Below, piece after piece: positions 1-9,599 of a stretch of DNA of 50,626 nt. The stretch spans positions 3,663,926 to 3,714,551 of the forward strand of contig NC_090615.1 of the NCBI RefSeq assembly GCF_004359215.1. Direction: 5' to 3'. The translations under genes and the position numbers were made by a program. Under the pieces are notes generated by a model. It had not been told where the DNA came from and did not search any database. It was given only the letters and a program-made list of their open reading frames with translations. This stretch comes from Bremia lactucae (taxonomy: Eukaryota; Oomycota; Peronosporomycetes; Peronosporales; Peronosporaceae). Position 1 is the stretch's first letter, and the number at the start of each line of letters is the position of its first letter.

Positions 1-145
1 TCACCCCGCATGAATTGTTCCTTCATGCGATGGAATTTAAAATGATGGATCTGACCAATCAAAAACATTTTAAAAATTAAGTGGTCATTTAGCGACCACT
101 CCATCTAATGACATTCAGAGTGATTGTCGTTTAAGGGAGGGGTGA
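1..145 (+). mobile_element. 3' internal end of a type II LTR retrotransposon
   Basis: This is the last internal stretch of an element that begins outside the window. It ends in a purine run (about 132-145, AAGGGAGGGGTGA) directly before an LTR that starts TGTAACGGGG, which is the expected polypurine-tract/3' LTR junction and sets the sense direction as plus. On the minus strand an ATG at 104-102 opens a frame that stays open to the window edge (34 codons). This is the position where the other elements here carry an antisense frame, but it is too short to judge alone. Confidence 0.65.
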
Positions 146-597
146 TGTAACGGGGTGTATCGTTACATGAAATTAACACTTAAAGGTTGTTAATTAATAT
201 ATTATCTAAAAGGTAGATAATATTTGGATGATATTACTTTAATAGTAATATTCTGAATTCTTATCCATAAATAGGTATAGGCCATTATATCTATTTTTTC
301 CGCAGACTAATCAGCTGTAGAAGTAATCAAAGAGAGTTAAAAGATAAGATAGAGATAAGAATTCATTTACATGTTTAGTATTAGGTTATAGTTAAGTCAG
401 CATTTACAAAGATAGATTAAGAGACACTTAACTATATTAATACAGTTTTCATTTTACCCTCTTAAGTTAACTTGTCTTAAGGGAAGTCTTCCTCTGCACG
501 TACAGTGTACGTCACCTAACGAAAGGCACCACTCACAACTGAAGCAGTGTGAAGTGGACTTGTACTGAAACAGTACAAGTCGTAGTGCCCCGTTACA
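146..597 (+). repeat. LTR, type II, 452 bp, with 10-bp terminal inverted repeat
   Basis: The LTR starts TGTAACGGGG and ends CCCCGTTACA, a perfect 10-bp inverted repeat with the usual TG..CA termini. It is the 3' LTR of the element to its left. It contains several perfect hairpins: 146-167 (TGTAACG/CGTTACA), 199-223 (ATATTATCT/AGATAATAT), 231-251 (ATATTACT/AGTAATAT), 498-512 (ACGTAC/GTACGT) and 557-581 (GACTTGTACTG/CAGTACAAGTC). The first 50 or so bases match the LTR whose start is at 48660 on the minus strand; the rest has diverged. Confidence 0.85.
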
Positions 598-1080
598 CTA
601 ATGGACTTGTGCCTCCAAGCCACGTGACTTTTATTCACATGTAAACGATCAAAGGGCGAGTTGCATCTATCTACGGCCTTCCCGGGGGTACGCGAAACCT
701 TCTTATACCATTCCCCAAGGCAAGAAATACCCCTCATATATGGAAGGACTTTATTAAGCTTACACGATCTCTCATTAAAGATGTCATGTAAAATTTGGCT
801 GCAATATATGCGATAGCATGATTTTGCAGCATAAAGCATATTTGTAAGATGATATTCCTACTAATATTTTATCTCCCGATTCGTAATCGATTCTATGTAC
901 AGGCCGAGGTCAGCATGAGCTTCGGCCGCAAGTGCAAGAGTTAAGTGCGCTAATGTGCATACAAAGCTTTTTATAGGGATAGTAGTCATAAGTTTGGAAG
1001 CACGTAGTCATAAGTTTGGAAGCACGTAATACTATGTAACCTCCAAACCTAAAGGTCCGCATGACTATTTGGTCGGTGTC
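598..1080. other. Intergenic stretch between two retrotransposons
   Basis: I see no gene here. Frames are short, without recognisable domains. The only structure is a 22-bp tandem duplication at 984-1027. Confidence 0.6.
984..1027 (+). repeat. 22-bp tandem duplication, two identical copies
   Basis: A 22-nt unit beginning AGTCATAAGTTTGGAAGC occurs twice in direct contact (984-1005 and 1006-1027) with no mismatch. It is a recent local duplication; no function can be inferred. Confidence 0.9.
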
Positions 1081-1613
1081 TGTTACGGGCTAAAGTTGCC
1101 CTATATTACACAATCCCCGGTAAGTACACTCTTTGTACGAAAGGGGCTGGCCAATTACTTAAGTAATGTAATTAGGCCTACCACTTGGGTGTGGTTCACA
1201 TTGTGACCCACCCTTGTGTGAGTAGTGTTACTGAGGGCATTCACATTAGCGGAGATGCCGGCTAGCGTCATCCGTTACGCGAGATATCTAGCAAGATTTG
1301 GATATGCTAGCATTAAATATTAGTGATATCTACAGAGATGGCATTTGAGGATTGGTAAAAATAGGATTAAATATAAACAGTATGAAAACTACTTTCTACT
1401 TGGTAAGTGTGCACGAGGATACGGATAACCGCTGCCGTGACGACACGTGCACCAGAGTACTTAGTGCGTGTGTGAGGTCGCTAAGGCGCCCACCACAACA
1501 ACCTCACTGCACGCGAGTGTGGCGGTCAAGCGCATCCTCGCTGTGCTAACGTGTGTACTTAAGTAGAACCTGGCCGGATTGAGACGTGGCCGCATTAAGA
1601 CGTGCCCGCCTAC
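1081..1613 (+). repeat. 5' LTR of element A (type I)
   Basis: Starts TGTTACGGGC and ends near CCCGCCTAC, just before the primer-binding site. It is homologous along its length to the LTRs at 5941, 24101, 26851, 28620, 36815, 37027-37610 (minus) and 49027-49581 (minus). It includes the perfect 14-bp palindrome ATTACTTAAGTAAT near 1157. Confidence 0.8.
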
Positions 1614-1616
1614 TCT

Positions 1617-1628
1617 TGGTAGCACTTG
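1617..1628 (+). promoter_or_regulatory. Primer-binding site of element A
   Basis: TGGTAGCACTTG lies 3-4 bases after the LTR end. TGG pairs with the tRNA 3' CCA. The same 12 bases follow the type II LTR at 48118-48660 on the minus strand (48115-48104), so two families with different LTRs share a primer. The implied tRNA would have a 5' acceptor strand AGCACTT; I cannot name it. Confidence 0.7.
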
Positions 1629-1670
1629 AAATCCTTCCTACGACCCGCATCTCTGAGCGTGTACGCGAGG

Positions 1671-2580
1671 ATGAGCCTCAATATCAATTGGGCTCATTTT
1701 CCGCTCCTCTCCAAACATCATCTGGAGGTGGCAGAGCAGTTGGCGTAGGGACTTGGTGAAGAAGCCCTAGCCAGGATCTTAAGCAGTCTTCCTGAGCAAC
1801 ATGTTGCTCAGTCGGAGCAGTTTGAGGTATTCGTGCTCGGACAGCGGAAATCCGCGTCCGAGGCACAGAGCCATGCTGCGGCGGACTTTTCGTCACTCAG
1901 ACTCAGCATGAGTGAGGCGTGAGCAGGCTCGGAGCGAACTCTTAGCAGGACTGTCGAGATGCTCTCCGCCCGGCCGCATCAGCCGTGGGCCATTCAGATG
2001 GACCCGCCCAAGTTCGATGGAGCTGCAGCGCACACGATTATCTAGTGGCTGTTAGCAGTGGAGCAATGCGGTGTGGCGCAGCTCATTGAGGACGACAGCC
2101 GGGTGGTGTCGTACGCCATCTCGCACCTGCGCGGTAAGGCCTCAGAGTGGGCCTACTCGACGCTTATGGCGGACGTTAATGCGTTCCCTACATGGGCGAT
2201 CTTTACGACAAAGATTCGCACCATGTACCAGCCGCCGAACAACGAGGTGTTGCTTCAGGCGCGCTTCTTTGGAGCGCGACAGGCGAAGCGATCTTTGCAA
2301 GATTATGTGACGAGATGCGCACGCTGTCGCCACCCATTACCGTAGGTCCGATTGCGGAGCACATTAACGTGCTCACGTCTAATATACCGACTACGACATG
2401 GCCCATCGCGACAGGCCCTTCTCAGAAAGGTGCCGTCGACGATGAAAGAGGCAATCAAAATTGGCTTTGTTGAGGAGTAATCCTACAAAAGTGTCTCGGC
2501 GACCGCTTGGTATAAGCCGTCGGCAAAGAAGAAAGATGCCACTTCCATGGATTTAGCAATGCAGATGTAGTCTGCTTTAA
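1671..2580 (+). pseudogene. Gag remnant of element A
   Basis: An ATG at 1671 opens a capsid-like polyprotein that is broken by an early TAG and several frame changes. The best preserved part (2000-2470) carries the retrotransposon gag signature: MDPPKFDG near 1998, then RGKASEWAYSTL, an FTTKIRTMYQPPN stretch and KRSLQDYVT, followed after a frameshift by MRTLSPPI. Around 2567-2610 a degenerate zinc knuckle (CFKCG..QQARSC) remains. Gag would form the particle that packages element RNA. The knuckle runs straight into RNase H, marking a deletion of protease and reverse transcriptase. Confidence 0.8.
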
Positions 2581-4550
2581 ATGCGGCATGCAGCAAGCGC
2601 GATCATGCAGAGGTATGGCGATGGCATTGACCGTGAAATCTCTTATCAGTCCTGGCTTTCAAAAGCCGCGGAACTGAATTACCATTTGCATGACAAAGAG
2701 CTACTTTCAGTAAAGTATGCTCTTGTCAAGTTTCGATTGCACATATTGGGCACCGAACCATTTTTGACTTATACGGATCACGCTTCACTGCGGACCGCAA
2801 TAAACTCACCGCACTTCTCGCCTAGAATGTTTAGATGGCTTGCATTCATCGCTGATATTAAATTCCAAGTTGTAGACGAGCCGTGTAAGTCGTATGTCTT
2901 GGCTGACGCGTTATCGCGCAGACCAGACTTCGAGGTAAGACATCAGGAAAGTGTGTCTGGTGCTGAAGAAGAAGTTGAGTGGCCAACGTTGGCATTTTTG
3001 AAGGCATACCACGTGACGAGCTCATTAGCCTCTGAAATAAAAGAGAGCTACAGTCAGGACAAAAATTGTCGCCTGCTGTTGGATCACTTCGGTGGACGAA
3101 AGGTATCCCTTCCGTCGCACCTGAATGGTAAGCTAAACGCTTTAGCTACAGCGATGGCATGTTATGGCATCAGCTGTCACCTTGTGATCCCTTAAGAATC
3201 TATGTGCCTCATGACACAGATCTCAAGCAGATGATCCTTCACGAGCCCCATGAGCGCCATCTAATGGGTATCTGGGCCGTGAAAAGACATTCTTACGAGT
3301 GTCAGATAAATTTTAGTGACCACACCTATATTGATGGGTGGCCAACTATATTCGCTCTTGCGAACAGTGTCAGCACGTTAAGTCTGCACCGTCCAGCAAT
3401 GCGCCATTAAAGCCGCTACCGATTCCAATGGATTGTTGTAAGTCAGTAAGTCTGGACTTCATGTTTGGCATGCCGCCCGACCACAAGGGTCGGACGGGGC
3501 TCGTCATCTTTGTAGACAGATTAAGCAAAATGGTGCATTTAGCACCATGGAAAACATCGATCACAGGCAAGGCAGCCCTTTTGTTCCTGGATAATGTATA
3601 CCGACTACACGGGATGCCCGAGTTTATAGTATCGGACCGGGATCCACGTTTTACGTCTGATTTTTGGCGACATGTGTTGGAGCTGCAAGGTAGCAAGCTC
3701 CACATGTCAACCGCAGATCATCGCCAGACCGATGGCCAAACAGAACGTGTTAATCGGGTCGTGGCGGTGGTATTATGCACGATAGGGACTCCCAAAGAAT
3801 GGAGCAAAATTGCCCTGTGTTGAGCTCGCTATAAATAACAGTATTCACGCCAGTACGGGTGAGACCCCGTTTTGTATAAACGGACTGCGCGATCCATGGA
3901 CGCCAGTTTCGTCCGTGCGCAGCCCGAGTCTTAGAGGGGGGGGGGGGCTCACTATGCTCGGTGCGAAAGAGAGAACCGCGAGGGTATTTGCAAAGTCAGA
4001 AACTTGCTCTAGTGACCCTGCCGGTTTAATAGTGGTCAAAACTACGTCCTACGACCGGACTTTTGGCGGTGTCATAGGCGAGTTTGATGCTAAAAGCGTG
4101 AGCGAGGCTCAACGCTTTGTGTGGATTGAGCGATTAGTTATTACACGAAAAGTCTATGATGCGATGGCAAGCGCACAGGACAAGCATAAACAATATGCGG
4201 ACCGAAATGGTCGCAAAAATAATGATTGCTTTAGAGTGGGGTAAAAGTACTAACAAGCATTGCTACCCTATCTAAAAATGCAATTTCTGTACTACCTGGA
4301 GGTACTACGAAGGTATTGCCGCATTACATTAGGCTGTTTACGGTGGTAGAAGAGGTTGGAGACCTAAATAATAGGCTCACCCTTCTCCCGTTTATGAAGC
4401 CGCGCCCCGTATTTTGCGTGGGTCGTCTGAAACGGTACGTTAATCCAGAAGAGATCACGAACCCCCAGCCGTATAAGGAGACGCCGACTGTGAGTCAAGT
4501 GCGATCGGGTGAGGGAGACTGTGAAGGTGAAAAACTTTCAGTCGAATGAC
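2581..4550 (+). pseudogene. RNase H and integrase remnant of element A
   Basis: 2581-3195 encodes the gypsy RNase H domain (SYQSWLSKAAELNY, HDKELLSVKYALVKF, YTDHASLRT, DALSRRPDF). After a frameshift, about 3190-3400 holds the integrase zinc-binding region, ending in the CEQC pair. 3338-3823 carries the catalytic core: SLDFMFGMPPD, SDRDPRF and ADHRQTDGQTERVN supply the D, D, E residues. A further shift near 3800 leads into the C-terminal part, including VFCVGRLKRYV near 4410. An 11-G run at about 3937 lies near one disruption. The integrase would insert element cDNA into the genome; here it is dead. Confidence 0.85.
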
Positions 4551-4801
4551 TCCTCCCACCTCGATAAGGACTCGGTGAGCAAAGGATACCACGCGCGTAA
4601 TGCGGTCCCTAAGCATCAATTTCTCCAGGATGTCAAGCCGAAGTTTCAGGCGATCATAATCATGGCGATCCTTCGCGCGGACATCCTGAAGATTCGCCAG
4701 TCGCAAGACTTGACCCTCGAGATTCTTAATACGTCGTTCAGCAGCGCTTAACGCCTGCGACTGAACGGACGAAGGTAAGACAGCCGCGAGTATTATCGGG
4801 C

Positions 4802-4991
4802 GCCGCCTGCACCGATATATGCGGGTGGATATCAACGCTTCCTTGGTGGAAGGTTGCTTTGTCACCGCTCTGTGAGGCAAAAATATCAGATCCTCGTTCA
4901 TTGGAAAGGTTACCCGAAGAGTTTTGACTCTTGGGAACCGATCGATACCCTACGTATTGATATGCCCGGCTTGGTGGCTGCCTATGAATAG
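4802..4991 (+). pseudogene. C-terminal chromodomain of element A polyprotein
   Basis: The frame from about 4802 to the TAG at 4989 encodes a chromodomain: GGRLLCHRSVRQKYQILVHW is followed by KGYPKSFDSWEP, with the aromatic/W-E motif typical of chromoviral integrase tails. Such domains guide insertion toward modified histones in related elements. Homologous stretches occur at 25590-25740 and, in another family, at 42110-41783 on the minus strand. The frame itself is open here, but the upstream polyprotein is broken. Confidence 0.8.
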
Positions 4992-5059
4992 GAGCATCAG
5001 CTGAGGCCTCTTCGCTAGTCTCAATTGGACTAGCAGAAGCAGCATTGTGAGAAGAAACA

Positions 5060-5850
5060 GCGGGTACAGTACCGCCCATGATTTCTTTCAAACGCAAGCG
5101 AGCGAAATTAATTCATTGCGAATGCTGTTTCATCGCATCGTAATGCGGATGAATGCGGCGCATGAATTCCGACTCGTATTGGTCGGGCATTTCATTAGAA
5201 CTCAACACGACCGGGATCTGGGAAATACGTCCAAGCGATTTCTCCTGGGCCTCCATGCATCATAGACGCCATAATGATTATGTGCGTCTACCTTAGCACG
5301 CTCTAGAAGCGATGCTCTCGGCCCGTTGACACGATGCCATTGAGATGGAGAGAATATAAGTGGTAGCCCACCCGTCACATGGCCACGTTCAAGACGACTG
5401 GCTTGTGACACCGACCGAGCACTTTCACGAGTCGTCGGCGGAGCTTTAGGCTCAGAATCCTCTATGTCAAGACCTTTATGGATTATGGTCTGACCATAAG
5501 ACGATGTGGTTTTACCCAACGGAAAAGCAGACGACGAGGCAGCATTAAGAAATTTTGTTGTCTTCATGTTGGACTTATCTAGTAAAGTTTTGATGGACAA
5601 TGAAGACCATTATCCTTCCTCATTTGCTCGCTGTCCTCACCACTACTATGAACGACATATCTACATCGTCACTGTGAAAGTGGCATGGATCATTCAGCCC
5701 AGTTAACGCGACAGCAGCAGTAGCTTGGCATTTCAACTGAGGCACTAGGCGCCGGCGTCGTATTAACGCGGCGCGTGCGCTTCGCGCGTGGTTCAGTGAG
5801 TATCTTTTCAGACGACCCACCAGCTTTGCCACTTTCAGGTGGAGCGAAAG
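5060..5850 (-). pseudogene. Decayed antisense ORF of element A (family I aORF)
   Basis: On the strand opposite to gag-pol, between chromodomain and polypurine tract, a broken frame is homologous to the intact antisense frame at 26721-26140 and to 49714-50200. Shared features in order: a basic N-terminus (PPESGKAGGSSE, then RAKRTRR), AAVALTGLNDPCHFHSDDVD, a Ser/Ala-rich stretch, PLGKTTSSYGQTIIHKG and then LDIED, and a last block ending NHYGVYDAW (in the open part 5600-5202). The start codon is lost and stops intervene. Function unknown; it is not gag, pol or envelope as far as I can see. Confidence 0.7.
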
Positions 5851-5928
5851 AGAAAACTAAGCGCCGCGTAAACCAGCTCGCTGTTCCTCGGTCCCCTTTG
5901 ACGAATTTGCAAATGGTTGATTCGTTCG

Positions 5929-5940
5929 TAAGGGGGGGAG
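5929..5940 (+). promoter_or_regulatory. Polypurine tract of element A
   Basis: AAGGGGGGGAG immediately precedes the 3' LTR start TGGAACGGGC at 5941. Position and base composition are those of the plus-strand primer, and this fixes the sense strand of the element. Confidence 0.8.
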
Positions 5941-6375
5941 TGGAACGGGCTAAAGTTGCCCTATGTTACACCATCCCCGTTAAGTACACAAAGTGTACTT
6001 AACGGGATGGTCAATTACACAAGTGATGTAACTGTACCTACCACTTGGGTGTAGTTCACATTAGTCCACCTTTGTGTATGTGATATCCCTGAGGGCATTC
6101 ACATTATCGGGGATGGCGACTAGCGTCATCCGTTACGTGAGGTATCCAGAAAGCTAAGCTCGCAATACATATTAGAGTCGATCTATAGAGATAGCATTTT
6201 AGGATTGGTTAAGAATAAGAATTTTCATATAATATGATTTTCTGAAAATCAGTCTGAAAACACCTATCTAGCTCACAAGTGCGCACATGAAGCCGGATTA
6301 CCACTCTCGTGACGTCGCTTAAATTAAACACTTAGTTCGTTGGGTGAGGTCGCTTAGGCGCCCACCAATCTTCTA
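5941..6375 (+). repeat. 3' LTR of element A, truncated
   Basis: Homologous to the 5' LTR up to the shared CCCACCA block near 6365, then similarity stops. It contains a striking 40-nt hairpin at 5971-6010: 19 bases CCATCCCCGTTAAGTACAC, loop AAA, and an 18-base complementary arm with one bulged C. Confidence 0.85.
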
Positions 6376-6414
6376 ATCCGCATACCCGAGTAGGTCATCG
6401 ATCCAAATAATTAG

Positions 6415-8640
6415 TCCATTGTTGAAAAGATTCTGAACATGGCGTCACCGTTGATTGTGCGTACGCGACACTGTTAACATCACCCATAAGTACACGCGTT
6501 CACCATCCCCTGTTAGGATAGAGTAAAATTTCTGACAGTCGACTGCAACATTGAACTGCCAAAACCTTTTGAAATTCAGCGCAAAGTAAAATCTCAATAC
6601 TCGAAGGCGATCAAATTCCACGTTCAAGATGGGCATCGGCCAAACAACTGACACCACCCGCTTGTTCGGCTCTCGAAATCAACAGTCATTCGGTGACTGT
6701 CGCCATTATGCATCAATATGGGTAGAAAGCACCACCCGCTGGCGTTGTTGCGATAGCACAGACCTGCATCCAGTAATATCTTGACATGCTAGGCGAGGAC
6801 TTTTCGGTGTACAACGGAATATCGCGCGCTCTAAAGCGTACCGGCGATGCACTTGATATCAATTTGATACACATTGGTGGCATGTCGACAGGCGAATCAC
6901 TTCCGAGCGCTATTCTGAAGACATTACGTTTCTAATCCACTAACTTGCCGACGTCGCCTATGACGCCCATTGTGCTTTAAATCCCTCGATTCCTGCGGCG
7001 AGCGCCGTCATGACCCGATCGACCGCCGTAGTACCAGTGGTTGGAACCGGAAAACAAACAGCATCTTCGGCATCACTGAGACCCAGCTCTTCTGGGATCA
7101 TGCCCCCTTCTGCTAACCGAAAGCTTGAAAAACCTGCGCCAGATGCGCCAATGTCGCCCATATCATACTCAGGCTGTACTGACTGGGCATTTTATAAATC
7201 TATTTGCATGGATCGTATCCCAAACGTTCTATCACCGCGTCGTAGTAACATATCACCGACACCATTAGAAAGTGGAACTGGAGAAAGCAAACAAACGACT
7301 TTCGCAGCACGAGCGGTCCTCCTGGAGTCTCAAACCGCAGGCACAGATTCTTTATCTCCGTGATAGTAACCGGGCTCGTGCCAACATTACGAATCTGTAA
7401 AAGGTAGCCAACGCCCATCCAGGTGGACCAAACCTTGTTTTAGTGCAGTTTCTCGAAAAGACAAGGCGCCAGAAGACCCACTTCGGCGCCATTGTCCGGC
7501 TTAATGAGTGTATCCACACATGCCATCACACGACATGGCAACATTCTCCTGGGCACTGGCTCGGGTGACGCCATTAATCGGCCACACCCGCAGAGCTTTC
7601 AGGTCGACCTTTCTTGCCGGTTCTTGTCTCGTAGAGTGTTTTTCCTTCTGCAAAATCCTTGACCTGGGAGTGAGTTAAATTACCACACTTGAAAAATGGT
7701 CGTGGTGGTCGGAAATATTCAGACTGTGGTGGTCGGGGATCTCCAAACCTAGGCGCTCTGTAGGACCGCGAAGTGTTCTTGGCTGGAGCTGCTTGAGCTG
7801 AAGCCTGAGTGCGTTGCGAACTTTCCAAAAAGCGCTGCTGCGGCTTGCCACCAGCTCGTCTAGGATTCTTTCCATTTGATACGGGTTGAAATGACTGGTG
7901 GCGGATGGAGCTGCCGGTATATGAGTCTCGTACTTCATAATTCTTCCATTTGAGGGCGCAGCCAGCGAAGAAACTGAGACACGTCTTTCTTCAACGACTT
8001 TCCGGCAGGACGCTCCAGACCGTCAAACGAAATGTAGAAGGCCGCAAAGCGTCAACCAAATACACCACGATGCGCTTTGGGTCCTCGTGGATGGTGCTCA
8101 CCTTGCTTACACTACCAACAGCGCTATAAAAGTCAGCAAGCAGCCGTGACATCTGGACTCAGCGCCTTGTTATTTCACGTCCACCGATAAACCTATCGTT
8201 GCCATATAAATGCAGTAAAGTCCGGAATACTTGCATTGAGAGAATAACTCTTGAAATCATGTTTGGTCTTCACTAACAGTAGATTTTTGCTTGAACAACT
8301 CGAAACGGCAGATTCGAACCAGTGTGCTCTATTCGATACAGGCACCGATTAGCATAGCAAATACTTGTGTCAGTGTGCCCCAATTTAGCGCGTCCACACG
8401 AGACAGCCGTCTTAAATAGACCAGCCATATTCGTTGCTCCGTGTCTACCAGCTTTGCCGTCTCACATTGCAATCCTTCAACATCGTCATCATGCTTAATA
8501 GTCTTGATCAAGCTGCTCTTAAAGGGATATGAATCTCAAATTTGCACAATCGTGCGTGTCCATCAACTAAAAAAATTATACGTATCTCGCTACGACGCAC
8601 CATATATCACTCACTGCAATCGGCGTTAGAACAGCGCTTC
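6415..8640 (-). pseudogene. Remnant of a third gypsy family: gag, protease, start of reverse transcriptase
   Basis: Read on the minus strand from right to left. About 8160-7940 gives gag C-terminal motifs (KRIVVYLVDALRPSTFR, then SLKKDVSQFLRWLRPQMEEL). 7938-7574 gives a Pro/Arg/Ala-rich linker and a degenerate zinc-knuckle remnant (PFFKCGNLTHSQ). 7418-7200 is retropepsin-like (LRFETPGGPLVLR .. RLGYDP). About 6900-6430 is the N-terminal reverse transcriptase (WPMPILNVEFDRLR, KRFWQFNVAV, GDVNSVAYAQSTV), where gypsy reverse transcriptases have equivalent motifs. All frames are broken. The fragment stops where element A's 3' LTR ends. Assignment rests on motif memory, not a search. Confidence 0.65.
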
Positions 8641-9066
8641 TACAGCTTTTCTTAATGACTGCTAAAAACACTCAAGAAACAATGCGTCGCCATCGAAAGT
8701 GAAACGGCAAATTGGTCTTCTTAGTCTTGGCAATCATAGCATCGCTTTAAATGCCAAGGGCGTCACCAATAGTTGATGTCGATAGGCAGCGATCGGGCAG
8801 TGCTATCATATCGTGCTAGGCGTACGTTAGCATTATGCATGCATTAAAGTAGCCAATCATATTAAGCTGTGGGGATTTTATTAAAAACGAATGAAGATTA
8901 ACGGTTCCCTGCGCATACTAATTGTCATACGCCTAAAAAATATTTCAAATGTCGTGAGATTTCACTATTACGATCTTGTTAAATTTGTCCAATAAAAATG
9001 CACCGTTGAGCCAAAAGAGGACCGGGACCTCAGCAGCGATTTTTGAGATGCTGTTGTTTATTAAAT

Positions 9067-9162
9067 AAAAATGAATTACATAAATCATTCTTTATGATTG
9101 TCTTGTTTTTAATGCAAGAACTAAGCTGCAACCATAAAGAATAATTTATGTGATCCATTTTT
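9067..9162. repeat. 34-bp inverted repeat, MITE-like
   Basis: The arms 9067-9100 and 9129-9162 are complementary at 30 of 34 positions by eye, and all four mismatches are transitions. They enclose a 28-nt centre. It could be a small inverted-repeat element or a transcribed hairpin. Confidence 0.75.
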
Positions 9163-9392
9163 TTGGTATACAAACGATGGACACATTTCTCGCGACACCA
9201 CAGTACCCTCGAGAGAATGCCGGTTTTGCATTATTATTCCGCAGCCATACGCCCGTATCGTTTAGTCGCTCGAAAAAGATTCTGTGGAATTGCAACAAGA
9301 TCAAAGCTACTGTGCATTATGTTAAATCATTTTCTAAAATATCCAGCGAAGGTTGTAGCTTCAAGTCAGCCAGAACACATAAGTATTCTTCC

Positions 9393-9475
9393 ACCTCTCT
9401 TCGTTGAAGGATTTCGCTATTCATCGCAAAACCCTTCAACAAAGAGAGGTTGGTAGTTTGCGATTCATCGCAAAA
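9393..9475. repeat. Two adjacent hairpins upstream of the DUF1765-like gene
   Basis: CCTCTCTTCGTTGAAGG (9393) pairs with CCTTCAACAAAGAGAGG (ending near 9450) with one mismatch. The sequence TTTGCGATTCATCGCAAA at about 9457-9475 is a further palindrome. The inner loop also contains a TTCATCGCAAA copy. They lie about 125 bp before the start codon. Confidence 0.7.
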
Positions 9476-9599
9476 TAATAGAGCAAATAAATTGGTGGAA
9501 GATTATGATGCCAGGGCACATAGCAATGCGTTTCTTGCGTAGTACAAAGCTAACAGCTTCAGTCGCCCTTTTCGCTTGTATGTTCTTGAACGTAGAATC

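Larger units (their letters stand above)
1081..6375 (+). mobile_element. Gypsy element A (LTR type I), internally deleted, non-autonomous
   Basis: Order on the plus strand: 5' LTR (1081), primer-binding site (1617), gag with stops (1671), zinc knuckle, a fused RNase H (2581), integrase (about 3200-4550), chromodomain (4802-4991), an antisense frame (5850 to 5060, minus strand), polypurine tract (5929-5940) and a 3' LTR truncated at about 6375. Protease, reverse transcriptase and the first part of RNase H are missing, so the copy cannot replicate by itself. Frameshifts and stops interrupt every domain. The integrase plus C-terminal chromodomain arrangement is that of Ty3/gypsy chromoviruses. 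Its 3' LTR runs into a minus-strand gypsy remnant, showing a nested history. Confidence 0.85.
8641..9599. other. Non-coding stretch upstream of the DUF1765-like gene
   Basis: I find no convincing gene. Short frames at 9150-9456 have no recognisable domain. The stretch holds a 34-bp imperfect inverted repeat (9067-9162) and two nested hairpins (9393-9475). The promoter of the gene at 9600 should lie at the right end, but I cannot place a core element. Confidence 0.5.

Noticed and set aside
516..839. 107-codon minus-strand frame
   Set aside because: It overlaps the type II LTR end and has no recognisable domain.
4738..5097. Minus-strand frame opposite to the element A chromodomain
   Set aside because: It overlaps the real chromodomain frame and matches its complement; only the sequence beyond about 5060 shows independent homology to the antisense ORF.
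9150..9456. Two overlapping short plus-strand frames
   Set aside because: They run through the inverted repeats, and neither shows a domain or coding-like composition.
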